DNA of 64,000 bases from NCBI GenBank assembly GCA_021805775.1, contig JAJZED010000008.1, forward strand, positions 35,907 through 99,906. The letters are read 5' to 3'. The stretch's first letter is position 1. Every line of letters begins with the position of its first letter. A model generated the notes under the pieces. The model saw nothing but the letters and a program-made list of their open reading frames with translations. It made no database searches and was not told the DNA's origin. A program made the position numbers and the translations under genes. Below, one piece after another: positions 8,985 to 16,290 of this stretch. Source of the stretch: a bacterium (GTDB taxonomy: Bacteria > Vulcanimicrobiota > Vulcanimicrobiia > Vulcanimicrobiales > Vulcanimicrobiaceae).

Positions 8985-9665
8985 CTAATCCTTCATCGAG
9001 TAACCGATGCCGCGCACCGTCGTAATAAGTTTCTCTTCAAATCCCTCTTCGAGCTTCCCGCGCAAATACCGAATGTAGACGTCGATGAGGTTCGAGTCTC
9101 CGAGAAAATCGCTACCCCAGACGCCGTTGAAGAGCTCGTCGCGCGTGTGTACTTTGTTGCGATGGAGCAGAAGATACTCGAGTAGCGCGTACTCCTTTGC
9201 GGTAAGTGCGATCTCTTTCCCACCGCGCCGCACTTCGTGCCGATCGCGATCCATAACGACATCCTTAAATCGGATCGAGCGATCTTGCGGTTCGCGTTCG
9301 CGCAACTGCGCGCGCACGCGCGCGAGCAGCTCCTCGGTGGCGAAAGGTTTGGTGAGATAATCGTTCGCGCCGATATCGAGCCCGGCGACGCGATCGGGAA
9401 TGCGATCTTTTGCCGTTAGCATGACGATCGGAACGCGGCTCTTCGCGCGAATGCGACGACAGACTTCCATGCCGTCCATGCGGGGCAGCATGATGTCGAG
9501 AATGACGAGGTCGGGCTCCTTGAGCGCAAGCTCGAGCCCCTCGACGCCGTTTGTGGCGAGTTCGACGAGGTAGCCTTCGTGCTGAAGTTCCAACTGGAGC
9601 ACGCGCGCGATCGCCGCGTCGTCTTCGACGACGACGATGCGGTGCTGCTTTTCGGTAGCATCCAT
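8985..9665 (-). CDS. OmpR/PhoB-family response regulator
   Basis: 226 residues. The receiver domain has the acidic pair VVVEDDAA, the phospho-acceptor Asp in LVILDIMLPRMDGMEV, the Thr switch in VMLTAK and the conserved Lys in GANDYLTKPF. The C-terminal winged helix includes EVRRGGKEIALTAKEYALLEYLLLHRNKVHTRDELFNGVWG and a final IRYLRGKLEEGFEEKLITTVRGIGY wing. All phosphorelay residues are present. It is followed by the cognate kinase and preceded, 24 bp away, by the small membrane gene of the sigma-factor pair, so all may be one operon. Confidence 0.95.
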   Translation of the reverse strand: MDATEKQHRIVVVEDDAAIARVLQLELQHEGYLVELATNGVEGLELALKEPDLVILDIMLPRMDGMEVCRRIRAKSRVPIVMLTAKDRIPDRVAGLDIGANDYLTKPFATEELLARVRAQLREREPQDRSIRFKDVVMDRDRHEVRRGGKEIALTAKEYALLEYLLLHRNKVHTRDELFNGVWGSDFLGDSNLIDVYIRYLRGKLEEGFEEKLITTVRGIGYSMKD

Positions 9666-9689
9666 GGGGCGGTTCTACCCGCCGCGGGC

Positions 9690-10043
9690 CTAGCGCCCCT
9701 TGCGCGCGAGATGAATCCGGGGTGAGAAATCCGGTATCGCCGAGGCTGCGAAGGCGGCGACGCTGCCGACGGTGAGCCAGATCAGCGTCGTGGGCTGCGC
9801 GAGCGTGAAGGCAACACGGTCGATCGTCCCGATGATGCCGTTGAGATCGGAGAGATGCGGAATGACCCAGGCTGCGAACGCCAGGAGCAGGCCCCAGGCT
9901 CCCGCCTCCCACGGATCGATCGGTTCTGCGGGAACGCGCCGCACGGTCGCTGCGAGAATCGAGGCGCGTAACTCGGCGGGCGGCTCCTCGAGTGGGAGCG
10001 CTGCGAGCAGTCGGTCGAGTTCGTCGTCAGTCCGGTCGTTCAT
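9690..10043 (-). CDS. Probable membrane anti-sigma factor
   Basis: 117 residues. The N-terminus (TDDELDRLLAALPLEEPPAELRASILAAT) is an acidic amphipathic region like the sigma-binding part of small anti-sigma factors. Two membrane segments follow (GLLLAFAAWVIPHL and LIWLTVGSVAAFAASAI). It lacks the HxxxCxxC zinc motif of ZAS-type anti-sigma factors. Its ATG overlaps the sigma-factor stop (ATGA), the standard coupling for such pairs. Assignment rests on size, topology and position; no catalytic signature exists. Confidence 0.6.
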   Translation of the reverse strand: MNDRTDDELDRLLAALPLEEPPAELRASILAATVRRVPAEPIDPWEAGAWGLLLAFAAWVIPHLSDLNGIIGTIDRVAFTLAQPTTLIWLTVGSVAAFAASAIPDFSPRIHLARKGR

Positions 10044-10624
10044 GGTTGCTTCTCCGAGGCGGCGAGAATCTGCCGCAGTTGCTCCTTGGCGCGAAAGAGG
10101 TGTGTCTTGACGGTTCCAAGCGGTACTCCCAACACCGAGGCGATCTCATCGTACTGCTTTCCCTGCAGATGGTACAAGGTAATGACGCTGCGATATTTTT
10201 CCGGGAGCGACTCGATCGCCGCGCGCAGACGTCCCGCGTCGTCGTTGGCGATTGCCTGCGCCTCCGGCCCTGGGGCGGCGTCGGCCCGGTCGGGGATCTC
10301 CTCTCCGGAGTACCGTCGCGAGCGCTTGAGGCGGTCGCAGCAGGAGTGGTAGCAGATCGAGAAGATCCAGGTCGAGAACTTCGCATCGGGGCGGAAGGTG
10401 TGAAGCGAGCGATAGGCTTTCACGAACGCTTCCTGGGTGGCGTCGCGTGCCTCTTCGCGGTCGCGCATGGTCCGCACGGCGAGCGTAAAGAGGGAGCGCT
10501 CGTAGCGTTCCACCAAGACGGTGAAACCGGCGGGGTCGCCGGCGAGCGTCCGCATAACCAACTCGGCATCGCTCGTTCGTGGCCGCTCGACCTCGATATG
10601 CACCTCCACCGCCATCGCTGACAT
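10040..10624 (-). CDS. ECF-type RNA polymerase sigma factor
   Basis: 194 residues. Region 2 is seen as FTVLVERYERSLFTLAVRTMRDREEARDATQEAFVKAYRSL with DAKFSTWIFSICYHSCCDRLKR. Region 4 is seen as ESLPEKYRSVITLYHLQGKQYDEIASVLGVPLGTVKTHLFRAKEQL. The frame is open to 10819, but the ATG at 10624 has GAGGAAG just upstream and starts the conserved region, so it is chosen. A potential ECF-type promoter lies in the divergent intergenic region. It would control envelope genes together with the adjacent anti-sigma and two-component genes. Confidence 0.93.
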   Translation of the reverse strand: MSAMAVEVHIEVERPRTSDAELVMRTLAGDPAGFTVLVERYERSLFTLAVRTMRDREEARDATQEAFVKAYRSLHTFRPDAKFSTWIFSICYHSCCDRLKRSRRYSGEEIPDRADAAPGPEAQAIANDDAGRLRAAIESLPEKYRSVITLYHLQGKQYDEIASVLGVPLGTVKTHLFRAKEQLRQILAASEKQP

Positions 10625-10671
10625 GCTTCCTCTACGCGCGCACTGCCGGGATTGTTTCGTCGGCCGGCGTT

Positions 10672-10698
10672 GAAACCTGGGGCGAGCCTTCGACGTAT
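10672..10698 (+). promoter_or_regulatory. Possible ECF-sigma promoter (GAAACC-N16-CGTAT)
   Basis: Between the divergent sigma-factor and membrane-protein genes, the plus strand has GAAACC at 10672-10677 and CGTAT at 10694-10698. This fits the general ECF pattern of an AAC-type -35 and a CGT-type -10. The ATG of the next gene lies about 35 bases downstream. The match is short and could be chance. Confidence 0.4.
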
Positions 10699-10733
10699 GT
10701 GGGGTATGATGAAACCAGGCAAGGAGTTCGGGT

Positions 10734-11309
10734 ATGAGTGACAACGCAGTCGGTGCGATCGCCGTCTTCTGTATCTTCGGGCTGCCGATCGTGGCCATGA
10801 TGGTCCATCGGGTGCTCAAACACCAGGAACGGATCGCGATGATCCAGCACGGCTTCCCGGTCGACGCCGATCCCCGCGACGCCTATCGAGCGATGAAGAT
10901 GGCGGCAAAGATGGGCGTGCCGCCCTCGGTCGACGGCGACGCTGCCTACCTCTTCTATGCCAACGCGCGGCTCCAGCGCGGCATCACGACCACCTTCGTC
11001 GGCATGGCGATCGTCGTCGGGCTCTCGTTCATCGGCTACCACCACGGCACGATTTCACCCGGGCCCTGGCTCATCGCGGGGCTGATCCCGCTCTTCATCG
11101 GGCTCGCTCAGGTGAGCGGAGCCGTGCTCTCCGGCGCGCAGATCGGTGGCTTCGGCATCGGGCGCTCGTACCGCATGCCGCCGCCGGGGCCGGTCCCTCC
11201 GAGTGGAATGCCGCCGAATGCCCCACCGCCGAGCGGATCGCCATGGGGCTGGCGCCCCGGATCTACGCCGGGGCTTGACCAGCCGCCGAAGCCGCCGAAC
11301 CGCCGCTAA
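10734..11309 (+). CDS. Membrane protein with proline-rich tail
   Basis: 191 residues, AAGGAG 8 bases upstream of the ATG. An N-terminal membrane helix (AVGAIAVFCIFGLPIVAMMV) is followed by HRVLKHQERIAMIQHGFPVD, which resembles the DUF6249-type short cytoplasmic segment. Two further helices follow (TTTFVGMAIVVGLSFIGYHH and WLIAGLIPLFIGLAQVSGAV), then about 50 residues rich in Pro and Gly. It is divergent from the ECF sigma gene and preceded by a possible ECF promoter, so it may be a sigma-dependent target. Function unknown. Confidence 0.7.
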   Translation: MSDNAVGAIAVFCIFGLPIVAMMVHRVLKHQERIAMIQHGFPVDADPRDAYRAMKMAAKMGVPPSVDGDAAYLFYANARLQRGITTTFVGMAIVVGLSFIGYHHGTISPGPWLIAGLIPLFIGLAQVSGAVLSGAQIGGFGIGRSYRMPPPGPVPPSGMPPNAPPPSGSPWGWRPGSTPGLDQPPKPPNRR

Positions 11310-11328
11310 AGGTGAAGCGGGAAGGATA

Positions 11329-11364
11329 CGAAGAGGCCGCCGGACTGATCCGGCGGCCTCTTCG
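11329..11364 (+). terminator. Perfect 16-bp hairpin, probable transcription terminator
   Basis: CGAAGAGGCCGCCGGA at 11329-11344 pairs perfectly with 11349-11364 around a CTGA loop, 20 bases after the membrane-protein stop. A clear U tract is lacking, so it may act only partly or in both directions, between this gene and the convergent 47-residue gene. Confidence 0.6.
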
Positions 11365-11412
11365 CTTGCTGCTACGTTTCGTTGAAGGAGACGTTCGTGA
11401 TTTGGAAAGAGA

Positions 11413-11556
11413 CTACGGTTTGCAGTTCACCAGTGCGAGTGCCCAACCCGCATCGGTTCGGGTCCGAACCAAATACCCTTCATTCGTGCGTTCGTACACT
11501 TGGTAACCTGCGCGTAACGCCTCTGCCAAGCTGGTGAAGACCATTACTCCGGACAT
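11413..11556 (-). CDS. Small protein of 47 residues, unknown function
   Basis: This minus-strand ORF starts MSGVMVFTSLAEALRAG and ends ALALVNCKP. It is preceded by a G-rich Shine-Dalgarno-like stretch (AAGGGGGG). The composition is protein-like: an amphipathic helix (SLAEALRAGYQVYE) followed by strands GYLVRTRT and GWALALV, suggesting a small alpha-beta fold. The start lies 120 bp from the divergent pyr operon start. I do not recognise a family. The balanced composition and ribosome-binding site make it more likely real than chance. Confidence 0.55.
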   Translation of the reverse strand: MSGVMVFTSLAEALRAGYQVYERTNEGYLVRTRTDAGWALALVNCKP

Positions 11557-11676
11557 TTGTCGGTCCCCCCTTTCCTACTGAGTCCTCCGACTCTACTACG
11601 TATAACGGCTAAAACGATGAGAAGGTTCAGTGATAATCCCGAGAGTTTTTTTAAGATTTGGAGAAAAAGCCTGCCC

Positions 11677-12501
11677 GTGGCGCTCGCATCACCGATTTCG
11701 GCTCTCGTTCCTACCCGCATCCTCGACCGTTCGGAGGTTGCGCGCGACGTCATACTCCTCGGCGTTGAGGCGCCGGAGCTCGTGAAGCGAGTGCGCCCCG
11801 GTCACTTTGCGATGGCATTACTCCCCGGCGGCCAGGCCGCCGGCGTTGCATTAGGTATCTACGAAGCACGCGGCGAGCGCTGTTCGCTTCTTTTTTTTCT
11901 CGCCGGCGATCGCACGCGTCGTCTGGGTGCATTGCGCGTCGGCGATCGGCTCGATCTCGTGGCTCCGCTCGGGAACGGCTTCGACTGCGAGGGAGCGGAA
12001 CGCGACGTTGCGATCGTCGCGGGGGGCGTCGGAATCGCGTCGGTGCTCTTGCCGGCGCAGGCGTTGCTTGCGCGCGGCGCGCGCGTGCGATTATTTTACG
12101 GAGCGCGAACGGCGGAGCGGCTCGTCGAAGCCGAACGCTTCGCCGCCGAGGGCTGCGAACTGCTGCTTGCAACCGACGACGGCTCGCGAGGATATAACGG
12201 GGTGGTGACCGAGCTGCTCGCGCGCGAAGATGCCGCCGAAGCGGTTTTCGCCTGCGGTCCAACGCCGATGCTGCGCGCCGTCTCCGCCTACGCGCAAGAA
12301 CGCAACATTCCCGCGCAACTCTCGTTGGAAGAAGCGTTCGGCTGCGGGGTCGGCGGCTGCTGGGGTTGCGTCGTGCCGATCGTGCGCACGAGCGCGCAAG
12401 CGCCGTCCTTTCCTCCGAGTGACGCCGATGGAAGCGACGTCGTGCACGCGCGCGTCTGCGTCGAAGGCCCGGTCTTCCGGGCGCGTGAGTTGCGATGGTA
12501 G
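11677..12501 (+). CDS. pyrK: Dihydroorotate dehydrogenase electron-transfer subunit
   Basis: About 274 residues. It is a ferredoxin-reductase-type flavoprotein with an FAD-binding barrel (RPGHFAMALLPGG), an NAD-binding GGVGIASVLLPAQAL segment, FACGPTPMLRAV, and the C-terminal [2Fe-2S] cysteines in GCGVGGCWGC plus a distal ARVCVEGPVF. It passes electrons from the PyrD FMN to NAD+ in class 1B dihydroorotate oxidation. The frame is open from 11557; the GTG at 11677 is chosen because upstream residues do not look like PyrK, but an ATG at 11617 is possible. It overlaps pyrD by 7 bp. Confidence 0.88.
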   Translation: MALASPISALVPTRILDRSEVARDVILLGVEAPELVKRVRPGHFAMALLPGGQAAGVALGIYEARGERCSLLFFLAGDRTRRLGALRVGDRLDLVAPLGNGFDCEGAERDVAIVAGGVGIASVLLPAQALLARGARVRLFYGARTAERLVEAERFAAEGCELLLATDDGSRGYNGVVTELLAREDAAEAVFACGPTPMLRAVSAYAQERNIPAQLSLEEAFGCGVGGCWGCVVPIVRTSAQAPSFPPSDADGSDVVHARVCVEGPVFRARELRW

Positions 12502-13460
12502 AGCTTTCGAAATTCGACCTGAGCGCGCGGATCGGATCGCTCGTTCTTCCCTATCCAACCGTCGCGTTGAGCGGTTGTTACGGCAGCGGTGCGGAGTTCG
12601 CTCCCTACGTCGATCTTTCGCGTCTCGGTGCGGTCGTACTCAAGAGCGTGACGCGCCGACCGCGCATGGGGAACTCGACGCCGCGCATCGTGCATACCCC
12701 CGCGGGAATGCTCAATGCAATCGGGTTGCAGAATCCGGGCATCGAATGGTACCTGCAGCACGATGTCGCGAAGTTCGCGCAGACGCCGTGCGCGACGATC
12801 GGCAGCGTCGCCGGTTTCAGCGTCGACGATTACGCGTACGTCTGCGAACGGCTCGCTGCCCGTAGCGAGATCGCCGCGATCGAGCTCAATATTTCGTGCC
12901 CGAACGTCGCACACGAAGGCGAGACATTTGCTTGCGACCCCGAGTTAACGGCACGCGTCGTGCGGGCCGCGCGCGCGACGACCGATAAGCCGCTCATCGC
13001 AAAGCTCTCGCCGAACGTTACCGACATCGCCACGATCGCGCGTTCGGCGGTCGCGGCCGGAGCAGATGCGCTCGCGGTCGTCAATACCGTTCGTGGGATG
13101 GCGATCGATATTTACCAACGCAAACCACGCTTGGGAAATGTAACCGGCGGGCTCTCCGGCGCGGCGATTCGGCCGATCGCGCTCCTCGCAGTCTACGAAG
13201 TCGCGCGCGCGGTCTCGGTGCCGATCGTCGGGCAAGGCGGCATCGCGACGGCGAGCGATGCGCTGGAGTTTATCCTTGCCGGCGCGAGCGCCGTCGGAGT
13301 GGGGACTGCGAACTTTGCCGACCCGCGCGCGCCGATGGGAATTCTCGATGGAATCGTCGAGTACATGACGCAGCAAAACGTTCGCCGCCTGCGCGACCTC
13401 GTCGGCACGGCGAACACCGGTTTTGCCAACATCAATCAAATCGAAGGAGATGAAGGATAA
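12495..13460 (+). CDS. pyrD: Dihydroorotate dehydrogenase, class 1B catalytic subunit
   Basis: 321 residues, soluble, with FMN-barrel features: the substrate loop NAIGLQNPG, NISCPNV with the class 1 catalytic Cys, AKLSPNVTDI (FMN Lys), NTVRGMAIDI, GGLSGAAIRPIAL and the phosphate-binding GQGGI and VGVGTANF. Cys rather than Ser as the base, plus the adjacent pyrK, identifies the NAD-linked 1B type. It oxidises dihydroorotate to orotate, the fourth step of pyrimidine synthesis. It is followed at 4 bp by pyrF. Confidence 0.95.
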   Translation: MVELSKFDLSARIGSLVLPYPTVALSGCYGSGAEFAPYVDLSRLGAVVLKSVTRRPRMGNSTPRIVHTPAGMLNAIGLQNPGIEWYLQHDVAKFAQTPCATIGSVAGFSVDDYAYVCERLAARSEIAAIELNISCPNVAHEGETFACDPELTARVVRAARATTDKPLIAKLSPNVTDIATIARSAVAAGADALAVVNTVRGMAIDIYQRKPRLGNVTGGLSGAAIRPIALLAVYEVARAVSVPIVGQGGIATASDALEFILAGASAVGVGTANFADPRAPMGILDGIVEYMTQQNVRRLRDLVGTANTGFANINQIEGDEG

Positions 13461-13464
13461 CTAC

Positions 13465-14178
13465 ATGGCCCAATTAATCGTGGCGCTCGATCTGCCGACC
13501 GCCGAGGAAGCAGAACGCTGCATCGATGAGCTCTACGAAACCGATGTTATTTTCAAGATCGGACTCGAAGGGCTCTGCGGCTACCCCGAACGGATCTTCG
13601 CGCATGCGGAGGCACGCGACGTGCGGCTCTTTATCGACGTCAAGTTGCACGATATTCCGCGCACCGTCGGTGCGGCGATGGAACGGCTCGTTCGACCGAA
13701 CGCATCGATCGTCAACGTTCACGCGCTTGGAGGCTCGCGGATGATGCATGCCGCCGTCGACGCGGCGGCGCATCGCGCGGAGCAACTGGGAATCGCGCGC
13801 CCCGAGATATTTGCCGTGACGATGCTCACGAGCATGGAGCAGCGCGACGCCGACGAGTTGGGGATCGGTGGAGATATCGGCGGCATTGCGATGCGCCTGG
13901 CGGGCATCGCACGGAGTGCGGGCTGCGACGGTGCGATCTGCAGCGTTCACGAAGTTGCCGCGCTGAAGGCGGCGTACGGCGGAAACTTTCTCGCGCTTAC
14001 GCCGGGGATTCGCCCCGAAAACGCCGAGTCGCACGACCAACGGCGCATCGCGACCCCGCGTAGTGCGGTCGCTGCGGGGAGCGATTATATCGTGGTCGGG
14101 CGCCCGATTCTCACCGCCCCGGATCGTCTCGCCGCCACGCGCGCGATTCTCGATGAGATCGTCGAGGCGCGGGCATGA
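13465..14178 (+). CDS. pyrF: Orotidine 5'-phosphate decarboxylase
   Basis: 237 residues. The catalytic signature DVKLHDIPRTV, with the D-K-D/H charge network, is intact, and the TIM-barrel start IVALDLPTAEEA and the phosphate-loop GRPIL are present. It decarboxylates OMP to UMP. The ATG at 13465 is selected because the PyrF core begins immediately after it and GAAGGAG precedes it; the frame is open to 13423. It overlaps pyrE by 4 bp (ATGA). Confidence 0.94.
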   Translation: MAQLIVALDLPTAEEAERCIDELYETDVIFKIGLEGLCGYPERIFAHAEARDVRLFIDVKLHDIPRTVGAAMERLVRPNASIVNVHALGGSRMMHAAVDAAAHRAEQLGIARPEIFAVTMLTSMEQRDADELGIGGDIGGIAMRLAGIARSAGCDGAICSVHEVAALKAAYGGNFLALTPGIRPENAESHDQRRIATPRSAVAAGSDYIVVGRPILTAPDRLAATRAILDEIVEARA

Positions 14179-14744
14179 TCGACGCGGCCCAACTGCGCGC
14201 GGCACTGCGCGAACGCGGCGCGCTCTTAGAGGGACATTTCCGCCTCTCTTCGGGGCGGCATAGCGACCGCTTCGTGCAGAAATTTCGTATTCTCGAAGAG
14301 CCGAAGCTCGTCGCGCCCGTCGCCGAAGCGCTCGCCGCGCGATTCGCGGCGGAGCGGCCGACGATCGTCGTGAGCGCGGCGGTCGGCGGAATTATTTTGG
14401 GTTACGAGACGGCGCGCGCGTTGGAGCTGCGCGCGATCTTCGTCGAGAAAGAAGGCGGCGTTCCGGTCTTGCGCCGCGGTTTTTCGCTCGCTCCCGAGGA
14501 CCGCGCGCTCGTCGTCGAAGATGTCGTCACGACCGGCGGATCGGTTCGCGAGGTGCTCGATCTGGTTCGAGCGACCGGCGCGCAGTGCGTCGGCGTCGGT
14601 GCGATCGTCGCGCGCTCCGTTCCCGATTTCGGCGTGCGATTCGAAGCGCTCTTAGAGATGCCGATCGAGTCCTTCGCCGCCGAAGAGTGCCCGCTCTGCG
14701 CTCGCGGCGAGCCGATTAACGATCCGGGGTCGCGCCGGGCGTGA
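14175..14744 (+). CDS. pyrE: Orotate phosphoribosyltransferase
   Basis: 189 residues. It has the N-terminal GHFRLSSGRHSDRFVQK of the OPRTase family, the FVEKEGGVPVLRRGF flexible loop region and the PRPP motif LVVEDVVTTGGSVRE. It converts orotate and PRPP to OMP, the substrate of the preceding gene. A C-terminal pair of cysteines (EECPLCARGEP) matches the extended form found in several phyla. It overlaps hisC by 4 bp (GTGA). Confidence 0.95.
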   Translation: MIDAAQLRAALRERGALLEGHFRLSSGRHSDRFVQKFRILEEPKLVAPVAEALAARFAAERPTIVVSAAVGGIILGYETARALELRAIFVEKEGGVPVLRRGFSLAPEDRALVVEDVVTTGGSVREVLDLVRATGAQCVGVGAIVARSVPDFGVRFEALLEMPIESFAAEECPLCARGEPINDPGSRRA

Positions 14745-15826
14745 GCCGATCGGCGGTTCGTGCGATCGCACCGTACGTGGCGGGCAACAGCATCGAAGAG
14801 GTGCGCCGCCGTTTCGGGCACGCGCGAATCGTCAAGCTCGCGTCGAACGAAAATCCGCTCGGCTCCTCGCCGCTCGCACTTGCGGCGCTACGCTCGGCCG
14901 ACTTGCTCCATCTCTATCTTGACGACGCGTACGAAGAATTGCGCGAGCGATTGGGAGCGCGCGAAGGGCTGCATGCCGAAAACGTCGTGCTGGGGCACGG
15001 TAGTAACGAGCTCATCAACACGATCGCGCAGAGTTTCCTCGACCCGGGCGACGAAGCAATCATCGCCGATCCGACGTTCTCGCTCTATCGATCGGCGGTA
15101 TCGCTCGTCGGTGCGATACCGGTTGAAGTGCCGCTGCTCAACGGCATGCACGATATCGAGCGGATGCTCGCGGCGGTCGGAGCACGCACGAAAGCGTTTT
15201 TTGTTTGCGACCCCAACAACCCAACCGGAACGTTTCTTTCGGCACCGGTTTGGAACGTGCTCTTCGAGCGCCTTCCGCCCGACGTGCTGTTGGTGATCGA
15301 CCGAGCGTATGCGGAGTATCTCGAGAAGCCGGGTTTCGATCTCGCTCGGGCAATACGCGAGCGCGGTAACGTCGTCGTGCTGCGCACGATGTCGAAAGCA
15401 TACGGTCTTGCGAGCCTGCGGTTTGGGTATGCGTACGGCGATCGCGAGAGTATCGGTTGGCTCCAACGGGTGCGCCTACCGTTTAACGTTTCGCGCCCGG
15501 CCGCGATCGGCGCGGCGGCGGCGCTCGATGATATTGCCTTTCTCGAAAAAAGCGTGGCGCTTAACGCATCGGAGCGCTCGCGCGTAACGGCAGAACTCGA
15601 GCGACGCGGGCATCATTGCTACCCGAGCGGCGCCAACTTTTATGCCGTCACGGTGCCGATCGCGGCGCACGCCGCCTACGAAGCGCTTCTCGAACGCGGC
15701 ATTATCGTGCGTTCGGGCGACGCACTGCGTATGCCGGGGCGATTACGGGTGACGGTGGGAACGCCCGAGGAGAACGATGCCTTTCTTACCGCACTCGACG
15801 ACGTGAGCTCGGGAGGGGGCGAATGA
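14741..15826 (+). CDS. hisC: Histidinol-phosphate aminotransferase
   Basis: 361 residues from a GTG start. Class-II PLP aminotransferase features: KLASNENPLGSS, GHGSNELI, the FFVCDPNNPTGTF substrate-binding loop, DRAYAEY, and TMSKAYGLASLRFGY with the Schiff-base lysine. It transaminates imidazole acetol phosphate in histidine synthesis, although HisC homologues can also act on aromatic keto acids. No other his gene lies nearby; it sits inside a pyrimidine operon. Confidence 0.88.
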   Translation: MSRSAVRAIAPYVAGNSIEEVRRRFGHARIVKLASNENPLGSSPLALAALRSADLLHLYLDDAYEELRERLGAREGLHAENVVLGHGSNELINTIAQSFLDPGDEAIIADPTFSLYRSAVSLVGAIPVEVPLLNGMHDIERMLAAVGARTKAFFVCDPNNPTGTFLSAPVWNVLFERLPPDVLLVIDRAYAEYLEKPGFDLARAIRERGNVVVLRTMSKAYGLASLRFGYAYGDRESIGWLQRVRLPFNVSRPAAIGAAAALDDIAFLEKSVALNASERSRVTAELERRGHHCYPSGANFYAVTVPIAAHAAYEALLERGIIVRSGDALRMPGRLRVTVGTPEENDAFLTALDDVSSGGGE

Positions 15827-16290
15827 GCGCGCCGACGGTGCGCCGGGCCGCGGGTGCGGCCGACCGTGCATTTATCGAACGTTGTGGAGCTGAATCGCTC
15901 GAAAGTAGCGCTTCGCCGCTGCGCGAAGCGCCGATGGAGGCGTTGCGAACGAATTTTCTGCGTCTACTCGATATCGTCCACTCGCGGTCGCACGCGATCC
16001 TCGTTGCCGCCGAGGGAGAGTTACGCTTGGGCTTTGCCATGGTGGTCTTCGATCTTCCCGATGAGGTGACCGGGCTATCGCAGGCATTCCTCGCCTATAT
16101 GGCTGTCGAGGTTGGGCAACGCGGGCACGGTATTGGGAGCTTGCTTCTCGACGCCTGCGAAGAAGAGGCTCGCCGACACGAAACCCCGTATCTCGGGCTT
16201 ATGGTGACCGAGGGGAATGCCGCCGCCCAGCGGCTCTACGAACGTGCGGGATATCGCACCGAACGCCGGTTGCTCGGGAAGAAGCTATGA
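15823..16290 (+). CDS. GNAT-family N-acetyltransferase
   Basis: 155 residues; ATGA overlap with hisC fixes the start at 15823. The acetyl-CoA core reads AYMAVEVGQRGHGIGSLLLDACEEEARR, followed by LGLMVTEGNAAAQRLYERAGY, the RimI-like arrangement. The N-terminal half has LREAPMEALRTNFLRLLD. It is translationally coupled both ways in the pyr operon, so expression follows pyrimidine/histidine enzymes, but the substrate is unknown. Confidence 0.85.
   Translation: MSAPTVRRAAGAADRAFIERCGAESLESSASPLREAPMEALRTNFLRLLDIVHSRSHAILVAAEGELRLGFAMVVFDLPDEVTGLSQAFLAYMAVEVGQRGHGIGSLLLDACEEEARRHETPYLGLMVTEGNAAAQRLYERAGYRTERRLLGKKL

Noticed and set aside
11312-11506. A 64-codon frame after the membrane-protein gene
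   Set aside because: It runs through the hairpin terminator and its sequence is biased by that stem; the opposite-strand 47-residue gene is a better explanation.
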